A stretch of DNA of 64,000 nucleotides from contig NZ_BLAD01000040.1 in the NCBI RefSeq assembly GCF_009687845.1, forward strand, positions 97,666-161,665. Direction: 5' to 3'. The position numbers and the translations under genes are program-made. This stretch comes from Acrocarpospora corrugata. Its GTDB lineage: Bacteria; Actinomycetota; Actinomycetes; Streptosporangiales; Streptosporangiaceae. Positions 1-8,264 of the stretch are shown piece by piece; the stretch's first letter is position 1; every line of letters begins with the position of its first letter. The notes beneath the pieces are model-generated. The model had not been told where the DNA came from, did not search any database, and saw only the letters and a list, made by a program, of their open reading frames with translations.

Positions 1-30
1 CCCCCGAAACCCCCGAAACCCCCGAAACCC
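1..30. repeat. 9-bp tandem repeat at window edge
   Basis: The unit CCCCCGAAA is repeated three times and starts a fourth copy. The window edge cuts it, so the array may be longer to the left. Bases 31-200 hold no convincing gene; a short AT-richer stretch just before 201 is probably the 5' region of the next gene. Confidence 0.8.
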
Positions 31-200
31 AGTGAACGCACCAGAACACCGGAAACGCCCCGCCACACGCGTCCTTCACGTCATAGGCAGGTCAGCAGGC
101 ATGGCGATCTTCTGGCTACTCCTCCTGCTACCACTAATCCTCGACGCACGATAGCCACTGCACCGTTGCCCATCTCACGCCCACCAGTTTCAATGAGATC

Positions 201-686
201 GTGAAACTGCGCGGGGAGCGGATTTTCCGGCTCACCCATGCCGTTCTGGGCCTCGGACTAATCATCCTGGCCCTCGAATGGGTACGCATCACTCTCGCCC
301 TCAATCCTCCTTTCCACTTGGCGGAGGCCCTCCAAACCCCACCCGAAAACCTGATATCCGCCGCCTTCCTGGCCCTGCCACTACTGGCCTTGGGCGGCCC
401 ACTCCTGGTGCGCGCGCCGATAGTAGGAATAACCTGCACCGCCAAAACCATCAAAACCCACGGCTTCTACCGAACCCGCAGCATCAAAACCAGCAACGTC
501 ACAGGCATCCGCCGCGGCACCCTGGGAAGAGCCGACCTCTGCTGGGACGACGAACGCGGCTGGCCCCACCGAACCCGCATCGCCGCCTTCTCCGTCCTCC
601 GGCTCAGAAGGGTCCCGGCCTGGATCGAGGAACACAACACCCGCTGCCTCGACGACCTGGAAAACTGGATCGACCAGCACAAATGA
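201..686 (+). CDS. small membrane protein with PH-like soluble tail
   Basis: This 161-residue protein starts at GTG 201. It has two hydrophobic segments, at about residues 12-33 and 51-72, followed by a basic soluble region of about 85 residues. The layout of two helices followed by a small mixed alpha/beta domain with a conserved-looking 'GFYRTRSI' turn resembles bacterial PH-domain (DUF2581-type) membrane proteins, but this is a weak family guess. It faces away from the methyltransferase that follows and is separated from it by 15 bases, tail to tail. The function is unknown. Confidence 0.6.
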   Translation: MKLRGERIFRLTHAVLGLGLIILALEWVRITLALNPPFHLAEALQTPPENLISAAFLALPLLALGGPLLVRAPIVGITCTAKTIKTHGFYRTRSIKTSNVTGIRRGTLGRADLCWDDERGWPHRTRIAAFSVLRLRRVPAWIEEHNTRCLDDLENWIDQHK

Positions 687-701
687 CCCGCGAACTTCCG
701 C

Positions 702-1352
702 TCACATCGCCGCTGGCCGGTAAACCGCTACCACGAGCCCGGTGGACCAGCGCATGAGAGTTGCCAGTACGTGCGGTTCCCCGGTGATGGCGTCGAGGAA
801 GTCGGTTACGCGGGACTCGTGTTCATCGGGCCAGGTGGGCACTGGGAGTAGGTCGTCACCGATGTAGAAGGCGCCCGGGGACAGGTTGGCGAGAACGAGG
901 TGGCGCGAGGTGAACTTGCCGATCAGGCAGTCCACGAAGGCGAAGTCGAATGGTGGGCCGGTGTGGTTTCGCAGCCATTCGGCGGCGTCGGCCACGACCA
1001 GTTCGGCGCGGTCGTCTTCGTCGATCACGGTGCGGGCGCGGGCGGCGGTGGCCGGGTCCGCTTCGATGGTGGTCAGGCGGGACGTCGGGTCCATTCCGTC
1101 CAGGAGCCAGGCCGTTCCGACGCCGATGCCGGTTCCCAGTTCCAGTACCCGGCCGCCCGGCTTGGACGCGACGAGAGTCCGCAGCAGGGAACCGGTCCGG
1201 TTGTCGCAGGAGAACGGGAAGCCGGCTTGCTGCGCGGCGCGGACCCGGGCGGGGATGTGGGTGGGCTCGTCGAGCATGTCTCCCCATGTCATGGGCCGTC
1301 GGCTCGGGCCGGCTGGGCCGGCCGAATCCGGGATGGGATGTCGGGCGAACAT
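702..1352 (-). CDS. class I SAM-dependent methyltransferase (O-methyltransferase-like)
   Basis: The 216-residue protein contains the SAM-binding motif I 'VLELGTGIGVGTAW' at about residues 69-82, an acidic ribose-binding position after strand 2 ('TTIEADP'), and 'FDFAFVDC' as motif IV. These features fit caffeoyl-CoA/catechol-type O-methyltransferases, which methylate small molecules. The acceptor cannot be predicted. An internal ATG at residue 21 ('MTWGDML') is an alternative start. The gene stands alone, convergent with the membrane protein gene and divergent from the deaminase gene. Confidence 0.75.
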   Translation of the reverse strand: MFARHPIPDSAGPAGPSRRPMTWGDMLDEPTHIPARVRAAQQAGFPFSCDNRTGSLLRTLVASKPGGRVLELGTGIGVGTAWLLDGMDPTSRLTTIEADPATAARARTVIDEDDRAELVVADAAEWLRNHTGPPFDFAFVDCLIGKFTSRHLVLANLSPGAFYIGDDLLPVPTWPDEHESRVTDFLDAITGEPHVLATLMRWSTGLVVAVYRPAAM

Positions 1353-1632
1353 CCGTCTTGACGGGGTCGGCGCGGTGATTAATCTGACTACTGTTCACCT
1401 GTTGTGGAGCGGCCGAATCTGAGCGTAACTCAATTGTGCGCTTCGGCGCGTGAGACGAAATCGGGCGACGCTGAAGATCGGGGAGGTTCGCTGTTATCTC
1501 CGTTACTCCGATACCGGCTTCTCTTCGGCGACCTGGAGCTCCGGAACGGCGACGTCGCCGGCACGGTTGTCCCGTCGGCCGCCTGCTGTTGGACGGGTCT
1601 CATCCACACTCACCGCGCCGACAGGAGCACTC

Positions 1633-3831
1633 ATGAGCTTCAAGTCCAAGACCAGGAACAAGGCCAAGCGCAAGAAGCCCGCCGCCCACAGTGACTCCGA
1701 TTCGGGGGCCGAACCGAAGGAGCACAAGGGCGGCGTCGAGATCAATGATGACGACGACGGCAGCCCCAGCACCTCGTTCTCCAAAACCAAGCGCTCCGCG
1801 CAGACGTGGACTCCCTCGAACACGACCACGACCCCGAAGTCGAGCAGCAGGACGCCCAGCACGACCACGAAATCGAACAACAACACGCCGAAAGCGACGT
1901 CGAACACGACGTCCAGAACGACGGTGACCACGAACGACAGGTCCGAGGATTCGGGCGACATGTCGGAGAAGTCGGGCGACCGCCAGGACACCACGCCCGA
2001 TCAGCGCTGGCTGTTCGACAGCGGCGCGGACCTGGCGGACGCCGAAGCCGACGGCGAGGCCGTCAGCACCTTCGAGCACCTCGGCTGGGAGGGCCTCGCC
2101 CTCTACCTGGAGGGGGATCGCGACGACGACGAGTCCGAGGCGAACCGGGCCTTGGACCAGCTGCGGGTGACCAGCCTGCTGACGGTCCGGGGCATGCGCT
2201 TCTGGCTCTCCGTCGTGAAGGGCATCAGCAAGGTCAGCTCCCTTCCGGAAATCATGGCCGCGCTCGACGGCATCGACGTCCGCGCCTACGACGCGGCGCT
2301 GACCGCGCTCGGCCTGCAGATGGAGATCGACGACCCCACCTGGGGCAAGGTGCTCGCGCACGCCCTGGTCACCCGGCCCGGCCGGTCCGACCCGGACGAG
2401 CTCGACGAGATCCTGGCCTTCCTCGAACTGGTCGGAGAGGACAAACAGGAGTTTCTTTCCGAATTCGCCCGCCGCAGCGTCTTCGGCACCGGCACCGGGC
2501 CACGCATCCTGGCCTCGGCCGACGACCAGGACGTCAGCGGGGAGATCGTCGACGCGGTCAAGGGGCACATGAAACACCTCCTGCGCGAGATGCGCAAGGT
2601 GATGGAGGCGCCGCTGCGCACAGCCAGGACCAAACCCGAGAACCTCAAGGAACAGCGCTCGCTGGACCGGCTCGCCTGGGTGCTGTGCAATCTCGAACGC
2701 AGCCGTGAATGCGTGGCCATCGCCACCTCCAAGCTGCAGGAACTGCACATCTTCGCCAACATCCCCGATCAGAACATGGACACCGACCTGCTCAACCTGG
2801 CCGAGGTGGCCGACACGGACCTGCCCGAGGCGCAGCAGGCCACCAAGGAGTTCTACCAGCGGCTCCTGGCCAGCGGCATGGGCGCCCGCGGCCGGATCAC
2901 GGACCAGACGCTCATCAAGGCCGAGCGCCGCCTCCGCAAAACGATCACCTATCTGGGTGAGCTGAAAGCGAAGTGGACGCAGCTCAAGGTCGAGGGCCAC
3001 ACCGGGAGGTACGGCCAGGGCCGGGACGCCATGGTGCACGCCGAGGCGGGCGCGGCCGACCTCGCCTTCCAGCAGTCGAAGGCCATCCAGAACATGCCAG
3101 ACCTGGAGTTCCAGGAGATGCTGCTGAACCAGGAGGGCATAACCCGCCGCATCGAAGATCTCGAAGTGATGATCGGCATCTCCAAGCTGTGCTGCTTCCA
3201 CTGCCTGCTGCTGATCCGGGCGCTCGGCAAGGTCGCCGGCATCGACCTGGCCATCGCCGGCACGCACTTCAACACCTACAACTGGCCGGTCGCCGACGTA
3301 CTCTCCACTCCGGAGGTGCTTGAGGCGTTCCTGGGCTTGGACGAGACGTCCAAGAGCCCGTACGCCAAGACTCTCAGGGCGGCGCTGGCCACGGAGGAGG
3401 GCCGCCGGGCGGTCATCATCGGCATCAAGGAGTCCAAGGACCTCGGCGGCGGCGACAACACCACCGACTACATCTCCAGCGAGGACGAGGCCGACGACGA
3501 ACTCGCCCTCACCCTCGCCAAGGACGAGGGCGCCGGGCAGGGTCTGGTGCGGCGCACGACCACTCCGCGGATCAAGAAGGACCAGGACAGCGACTCCGAC
3601 TTCGAGGACGATGGGGAGGACTCGGACGACAAGGTGGACGACTTCGGCTTCCCGATCAAGGAGAAGCAGCCCGTGAAGAAGCAGACCGCGAGATCCAGCG
3701 TGGTCAAACGCAAGGTCTCGTTCGCCGAGACGAGCGTCAAGAAGCGCCCCCGGACGCGAAGCGCCGCGGCCGAGAAGAGAAGCGCGGTGAAACCGAGCAA
3801 AAACAAGGACTCGGACTCCGAATCCGGGTAG
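1633..3831 (+). CDS. OTT_1508-like nucleic-acid deaminase domain protein with low-complexity tails
   Basis: ATG 1633 is chosen because AGGAG lies five bases upstream; the frame is open from GTG 1450, but that part looks non-coding. The 732-residue product has three parts. Residues 1-115 are rich in Ser, Thr, Lys and Asn with homopolymer-like runs. Residues about 120-600 are a helical body ending in a deaminase core: H469-A-E471 (zinc His and catalytic Glu), 'IGISKLCCFHC' with C521-x-x-C524 (zinc Cys), and 'GTHFNTYNWP' at 543-552. The last 130 residues alternate acidic Asp/Ser/Glu stretches with basic Lys/Arg stretches. The IGxSKLxCxxC...GTHxxxYxW pattern is that of the OTT_1508-like branch of the deaminase superfamily, which occurs in bacterial effectors and fungi. 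There is no signal peptide and no obvious immunity gene. The deaminase call is confident; the target (DNA, RNA or free nucleotide) is unknown. Confidence 0.8.
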   Translation: MSFKSKTRNKAKRKKPAAHSDSDSGAEPKEHKGGVEINDDDDGSPSTSFSKTKRSAQTWTPSNTTTTPKSSSRTPSTTTKSNNNTPKATSNTTSRTTVTTNDRSEDSGDMSEKSGDRQDTTPDQRWLFDSGADLADAEADGEAVSTFEHLGWEGLALYLEGDRDDDESEANRALDQLRVTSLLTVRGMRFWLSVVKGISKVSSLPEIMAALDGIDVRAYDAALTALGLQMEIDDPTWGKVLAHALVTRPGRSDPDELDEILAFLELVGEDKQEFLSEFARRSVFGTGTGPRILASADDQDVSGEIVDAVKGHMKHLLREMRKVMEAPLRTARTKPENLKEQRSLDRLAWVLCNLERSRECVAIATSKLQELHIFANIPDQNMDTDLLNLAEVADTDLPEAQQATKEFYQRLLASGMGARGRITDQTLIKAERRLRKTITYLGELKAKWTQLKVEGHTGRYGQGRDAMVHAEAGAADLAFQQSKAIQNMPDLEFQEMLLNQEGITRRIEDLEVMIGISKLCCFHCLLLIRALGKVAGIDLAIAGTHFNTYNWPVADVLSTPEVLEAFLGLDETSKSPYAKTLRAALATEEGRRAVIIGIKESKDLGGGDNTTDYISSEDEADDELALTLAKDEGAGQGLVRRTTTPRIKKDQDSDSDFEDDGEDSDDKVDDFGFPIKEKQPVKKQTARSSVVKRKVSFAETSVKKRPRTRSAAAEKRSAVKPSKNKDSDSESG

Positions 3832-3834
3832 CGC

Positions 3835-6800
3835 TCAGCAGGTGGACCGGTACGCCACCGAGGGGAGATAGGCGGCCCACTCCTCGCGGGTGAGGCCGCG
3901 CCCGATCTCCCGGCAGAGCTGCCCGGCCACGGGCTCGGGCCGGAGGGGCCACCGGATGATCCTGCCGTCCTCGCCACCGGAGATCAGGTCTCCGTCGGTG
4001 GTGAAGGCCAGGCCTCTGATCGGGGCCGTGTGGCCGGTGAGGGTGACGCTGGGCCTCCCGGACGCGAGGTCCCACACGGTGATCGTGTGGTCGTCGCCCG
4101 CGGAGGCGAGAGCGCGGCCGTCCCGGCTGAAGGCGAGGGCCTGGACGGGGGCGGTGTGCCCGGTCAGGGTGCCGGACAGGGCTCCGGTCCTGCTGTCCCA
4201 GAGTTTGACGGTCCGGTCGGCGCCCGCGGTGGCGAGCAGCTTGCCGTCGGGGCTGAAGGCGACGTCGAGGATCGAGCCCTGCCTGGTCCGGAGCGCGTTG
4301 ACCTCGCGGTTTCCGAGCAGGTCCCAGAGGACTAGGTCGCCGGTGGGGCTGGTGATGGCGAGCAGGGGGTCGCGGGGGCTGAACGCCAGCGCCGAGGGGA
4401 GATACCCGGGGCCGGGGAACGGCGACTCGATCGGGTGCTCCGGGTCGCGCACGTCCCAGCGGAACCGGCCGAGCGCGGTCGCGGCGAGGAAACGCCCGCC
4501 CGGCTCGAAGGCGACATCGGTGGAAGCGCCGAGCCCCTGGTAGGTGGCGGTGGCGAGCCTGAGCCGGCGATCCACGTCCCAGATGGTGAGCGTGTGACTG
4601 CGGGTCACGGTGGCGAGCAGCTTGCCGTCGGAGCTGAAGGCGACGGCGCGGACGTGATCGGGGTGATCGCCGAGGGTGGCGACCGGGTTCCCGCCCGGGT
4701 CCCACAGCCGGACGGTGGTGTCGCTGCTCGCGGACGCGACGAGCCGCCCGTCGGGGCTGATCTCAAGGTCGTTCACGGCCAGGCTGTGCCCGCTGAACGG
4801 CGGTACGGCCGGTTCGCGGACCACGATGGTCCGGCCGAACCCGCCGGAGGCGAGCATCGACCCGTCGGCGCTGAGAGCGAGAGACAGCGCCTCGGTGCGG
4901 CTTCTGTCCTGGTACGTCGCCACGGGCTGCCGCCGCGCGACGTCCCAGACGGTGATCAGGCCGTCCTCGTCGGCGACGGCGATCCGTCCGGCGGCGGGGG
5001 CGGACATGTCCCAGGTGTAGGGCGACCGTTCCGGCAGCGCGGACAGGGAGGTCACCCCGCCGGGCGTGACGCGCCAGAACCGTACCCCGAAATAGGCGGA
5101 TCCGGTGGCGAGGGTGCCGTCGGCGGAGTCGAAGCCCAGCCGGTGCACGTGTTCGGCGGGAACCGTGCCGGCCTTGGTCCCGGTGGCGACGTCCCAGACG
5201 AAGGGTTTCTCGTTCCCGCCGGTGGCCGACACCAGGAACCGCTGGTCGGGGCTGAACGCCAGCACCGCGACCTCCTCGCGGTGCCCGGTCAGGGTGCGGT
5301 GGCTCCCGTCGCGCAGGTCCCACATCTCGATCGCGCCGCCGCCCACCCCGATGGCGATCTTCGTCTGGTCGGGGCTCAGCGCCATCGCGTCGGTGATCTT
5401 CTCCCGTAATCGCCGGAACACCGGCCGCCGGGACTCCAGGTCCCACACGGCGACCGTGCCTTCGCTGGCCGTGATCGCGGCCACCCTGGCGGTGGCGGCG
5501 AGCAGCCGGCCGTCGCGGCTGAACGCCACCGCCCGCGCGTGCACCTCCCCCGTGAGTTCCGCGTGCTCGGCGAAGCTCGCGAGCCTGGTACGGCTCCGCG
5601 GATCCCACAGCCCGACCGTCCCGTCGGTCCCCGCCGAGGCCAGCCGCGAACCGTCCGGGCTGATCGCCACCCCGAAGATCGAGGCCCCTTCTGCGTTGAG
5701 CTCGATCCGCCGCCGCGCCGCGGCCGAGACGCTCAGCAGCGCGCCCCGCGTCTCGGCCTCCGGATTGAGCCGGTACGCGGCCACCGCCAGCATCCCCGCC
5801 AGGTCGGGATCGGTGCCGAGCAGCGACCTGGCCTGTAAGGACAGCTGCCGGGAGACGGCCACCAGCTGCTGGCGGCCGGCCTCCTGGCCTTCCCGCACGG
5901 CCACTCCCCCGCCGAGCAGGGCGAGCAGGAACAGCGCCGCCATCCCGGCGAGCAGGCGTTGCAGCAGCCGGGTGCGGCGTCTCGTCGCGGTCCGCTCCCC
6001 CTCCTCCAGGGTGCGGCTGGCCCGCAGGAAGGCGTTCTCGACCTCGTTCAGCTCCTGCGGATGATCCTCCGCCCAGGTCCTGGCGGCGAGCAGCCGGGCG
6101 CCCCGGTACAGGGCCCCCGGGTCGCGCTCCAGTTCCTGCCACGTCTGCGCGGCGTCGGTGAGCCGCCGGTGCGCGAACAGGTTCTCGCGGTCGTCGGTGA
6201 GCCACCTGTGGAGCCGGGGCCAGGCCCGGATCAGCGCCTCGTGCGCCACGTCCACGGTCTCGGCCGCGAGCACGACCAGCCGCGCGGCCGCGAGCCGGTC
6301 CAGCACGCCGGCGGTGACCTCGGCGTCGGCCAGGCCGACGAGCTCCGCCCGGGAGATCGGCCGCCTGGTGTCCTCGGTGCCGTCGCCCAGCGCGGTCAGC
6401 CGGACGAAGATCCTGCGGGCGGCCCGCTGTTCGGCGGGGGCGAGCTCGTCGTAGACGCGTTCCGCGCTCTGCGCGATGGCTCCACGTACGCCGCCGGCCG
6501 CCTGGTAGTCGGTCAGCGTCAGGCTCGGGCCGGCGCGGTTGCGCCAGGTCTCCAGCAGCGCGTGCGAGACCAGCGGCAGGCTGCCGGGTTCGGCGTCGGC
6601 GTCGGCCAGCACGGTGGCCAGCAGGTCGGGTTCGACGGTGAGCCCGGCCTGGGCGGCGGGCCGTACCACGATCTCCCGCAGGTCGGCCGGTGCCACCGGG
6701 CCGACCAGGAGCTGGGCTTCGCCGCCGAGCGCCTCGACCAGGTCCGGGTACTGGGTCAGGTGGGCGAGGAAGTCGGCCCGTACGCCGAGGACCAGCCCGG

Positions 6801-8028
6801 TGCGGCGGCCGTCGCCGAGCGCCAGGCCCAGCAGGGCCTCGACGAAGCGGCGTCGTTCGCCGTCGTCCGCGCACAGGGTGAAGGTCTCCTCGAACTGGTC
6901 CACCACCAGCAGCAGGCGGGATTCCGGCAGGCCGCGCAGGGCGGCGGCCAGGACGCCGGGGTCGGCGGCGACGCCGTCGCGGAGCGTCCTGGGGTCGCCG
7001 CCGGACGCCTTCGCCACCAGGTCGGTGAGCGTGTCCAGCGGGTGCTCGCCCGGTGTCATGATCAGGCCACGCTCGCTGGAGAGTTTCCCGAGCAGCCCGG
7101 CCCGGAGCAGGGACGACTTCCCGCTTCCCGACGCGCCGAACACGCCGACCACCGGGAGGCGGCCGGTCAGCTCGCGGAGCCGGTCGATCAGCCTGGCCCG
7201 GCCGAAGAACCGCCCTTCGTCCTCCGGCTGGAACGCCATCAGACCCCGGTACGGGGATTCGTCGGAGGTCTGCGGCGACCGGCCCGGGTCGGGGAGGAGC
7301 TCCTCGTCGCCGCGGAGCATCGCCTCGTGCAGCCGCTGGAGCACCGGACCTGGTTCGATGCCGAGCTGCGTGTGCAGCAGCTCCCGGGTGTGGCGGAACG
7401 ACTCCAGCGCCTCGGCCTGGCGGCCGGACCGGTAGAGGGCGAGCATGAGGTGACCGCGCAGGCTCTCCCGGTAGGGGTGCTCCCGGGCGAGGTCGGCCAG
7501 CTCTGCGGCCAGCTCGGCGTGGCGTCCCAGCCCGAGCTCGGCTTCGGCCAGCCGCTCGTAGGCGGTCAGCCGCGCCTCCTCCAGCCGCCGGGCCTCTTCG
7601 GCGATGGGCGCGCAGTCTCCGAACTGCGCGAACGCCGCCCCCCGCCACAGGTTCAGCGCGGCGCGCAGCCGGTCCCTGGCCGGTTCGAGCTCGCCGCGGT
7701 CCAGGGCCGCGCTCCCCTGTGCGGCCAGGCCGCGGAAACGCGCGGCGTCGAGCCCGTCGGGGATGATCGCGTACCCGCCCTGCCGGCCCGGCAGGACGTG
7801 CGCGCCGAACGCCCGCCGCAGCTGGTGGACGTAGAGGTGGATGTTGCGCCGCGCGGACGCGGGCGGCTGGTCGCCCCAGACGGCGGCGATCAGCCAGTCG
7901 GCCGACACCGGCTGACCGGCCTTGGACAGCAGCGCGGCGAGCGTCAGCTGGAATTTGGGTGCGCCATCGACGGGAACCAGCCGGCCATCGCGGGCGACGC
8001 TGAGTGGCCCGAGAACGTGAAATTCCAC
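3835..8028 (-). CDS. BTAD-nSTAND-WD40 regulator (AfsR/SARP-like)
   Basis: The start is GTG 8028 ('VEFHVLGPL', the usual beginning of SARP-type winged helices), with GGCGGAG just upstream; in-frame sequence further out is not conserved-looking. The 1397-residue protein has an OmpR-like DNA-binding domain (about 1-95), a bacterial transcriptional activation domain (95-245), a STAND P-loop ATPase with Walker A 'GASGSGKSS' near residue 297 and a Walker B-like 'LLLVVDQFEE', one transmembrane helix near 690-712, and about 13 WD40 blades from 770 to the end. It is probably a membrane-tethered sensor-regulator that uses the propeller as an input domain and ATP to switch. Its 3' end nearly abuts the convergent deaminase gene (3 bases). 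Confidence 0.85.
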   Translation of the reverse strand: MEFHVLGPLSVARDGRLVPVDGAPKFQLTLAALLSKAGQPVSADWLIAAVWGDQPPASARRNIHLYVHQLRRAFGAHVLPGRQGGYAIIPDGLDAARFRGLAAQGSAALDRGELEPARDRLRAALNLWRGAAFAQFGDCAPIAEEARRLEEARLTAYERLAEAELGLGRHAELAAELADLAREHPYRESLRGHLMLALYRSGRQAEALESFRHTRELLHTQLGIEPGPVLQRLHEAMLRGDEELLPDPGRSPQTSDESPYRGLMAFQPEDEGRFFGRARLIDRLRELTGRLPVVGVFGASGSGKSSLLRAGLLGKLSSERGLIMTPGEHPLDTLTDLVAKASGGDPRTLRDGVAADPGVLAAALRGLPESRLLLVVDQFEETFTLCADDGERRRFVEALLGLALGDGRRTGLVLGVRADFLAHLTQYPDLVEALGGEAQLLVGPVAPADLREIVVRPAAQAGLTVEPDLLATVLADADAEPGSLPLVSHALLETWRNRAGPSLTLTDYQAAGGVRGAIAQSAERVYDELAPAEQRAARRIFVRLTALGDGTEDTRRPISRAELVGLADAEVTAGVLDRLAAARLVVLAAETVDVAHEALIRAWPRLHRWLTDDRENLFAHRRLTDAAQTWQELERDPGALYRGARLLAARTWAEDHPQELNEVENAFLRASRTLEEGERTATRRRTRLLQRLLAGMAALFLLALLGGGVAVREGQEAGRQQLVAVSRQLSLQARSLLGTDPDLAGMLAVAAYRLNPEAETRGALLSVSAAARRRIELNAEGASIFGVAISPDGSRLASAGTDGTVGLWDPRSRTRLASFAEHAELTGEVHARAVAFSRDGRLLAATARVAAITASEGTVAVWDLESRRPVFRRLREKITDAMALSPDQTKIAIGVGGGAIEMWDLRDGSHRTLTGHREEVAVLAFSPDQRFLVSATGGNEKPFVWDVATGTKAGTVPAEHVHRLGFDSADGTLATGSAYFGVRFWRVTPGGVTSLSALPERSPYTWDMSAPAAGRIAVADEDGLITVWDVARRQPVATYQDRSRTEALSLALSADGSMLASGGFGRTIVVREPAVPPFSGHSLAVNDLEISPDGRLVASASSDTTVRLWDPGGNPVATLGDHPDHVRAVAFSSDGKLLATVTRSHTLTIWDVDRRLRLATATYQGLGASTDVAFEPGGRFLAATALGRFRWDVRDPEHPIESPFPGPGYLPSALAFSPRDPLLAITSPTGDLVLWDLLGNREVNALRTRQGSILDVAFSPDGKLLATAGADRTVKLWDSRTGALSGTLTGHTAPVQALAFSRDGRALASAGDDHTITVWDLASGRPSVTLTGHTAPIRGLAFTTDGDLISGGEDGRIIRWPLRPEPVAGQLCREIGRGLTREEWAAYLPSVAYRSTC

Positions 8029-8264
8029 CCAGACTCCGCCCCCATCGGACTTCGGACATGAAGAATCCTGGATTGCCACATGATCTGTCAAATCTCTGGT
8101 CAGGACCGACTGGATGCCCGTCCTTCCTGCGTCTATACCGCGCCTATACCGGCGGATACGATGATCGCCCTGAGCCGGGTCATCTGGACGGGCGGCCCGC
8201 ACCCACACCCGGCGGGGGCTGGTACGGGCCGCCCGCCGCAAGCCGACCGCACAGGGAGTGGCTG
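8029..8264. promoter_or_regulatory. divergent promoter region between two SARP-type regulators
   Basis: These 236 bases separate the GTG starts of the two divergent BTAD regulators. They must hold both promoters. It contains a locally AT-richer stretch (about 8060-8170) but no clear palindrome or direct repeats that I would call a SARP operator. Confidence 0.4.

Noticed and set aside
1600-3267. Long minus-strand frame antisense to the deaminase gene
   Set aside because: Composition is the mirror image of a high-GC gene; no domain, no ribosome site, and the plus strand holds recognisable deaminase motifs.
4763-8061. Long overlapping frames on both strands within the BTAD-STAND-WD40 gene
   Set aside because: Arg/Pro/Ala-rich low-complexity translations without motifs; shadows of the WD40/STAND frame.
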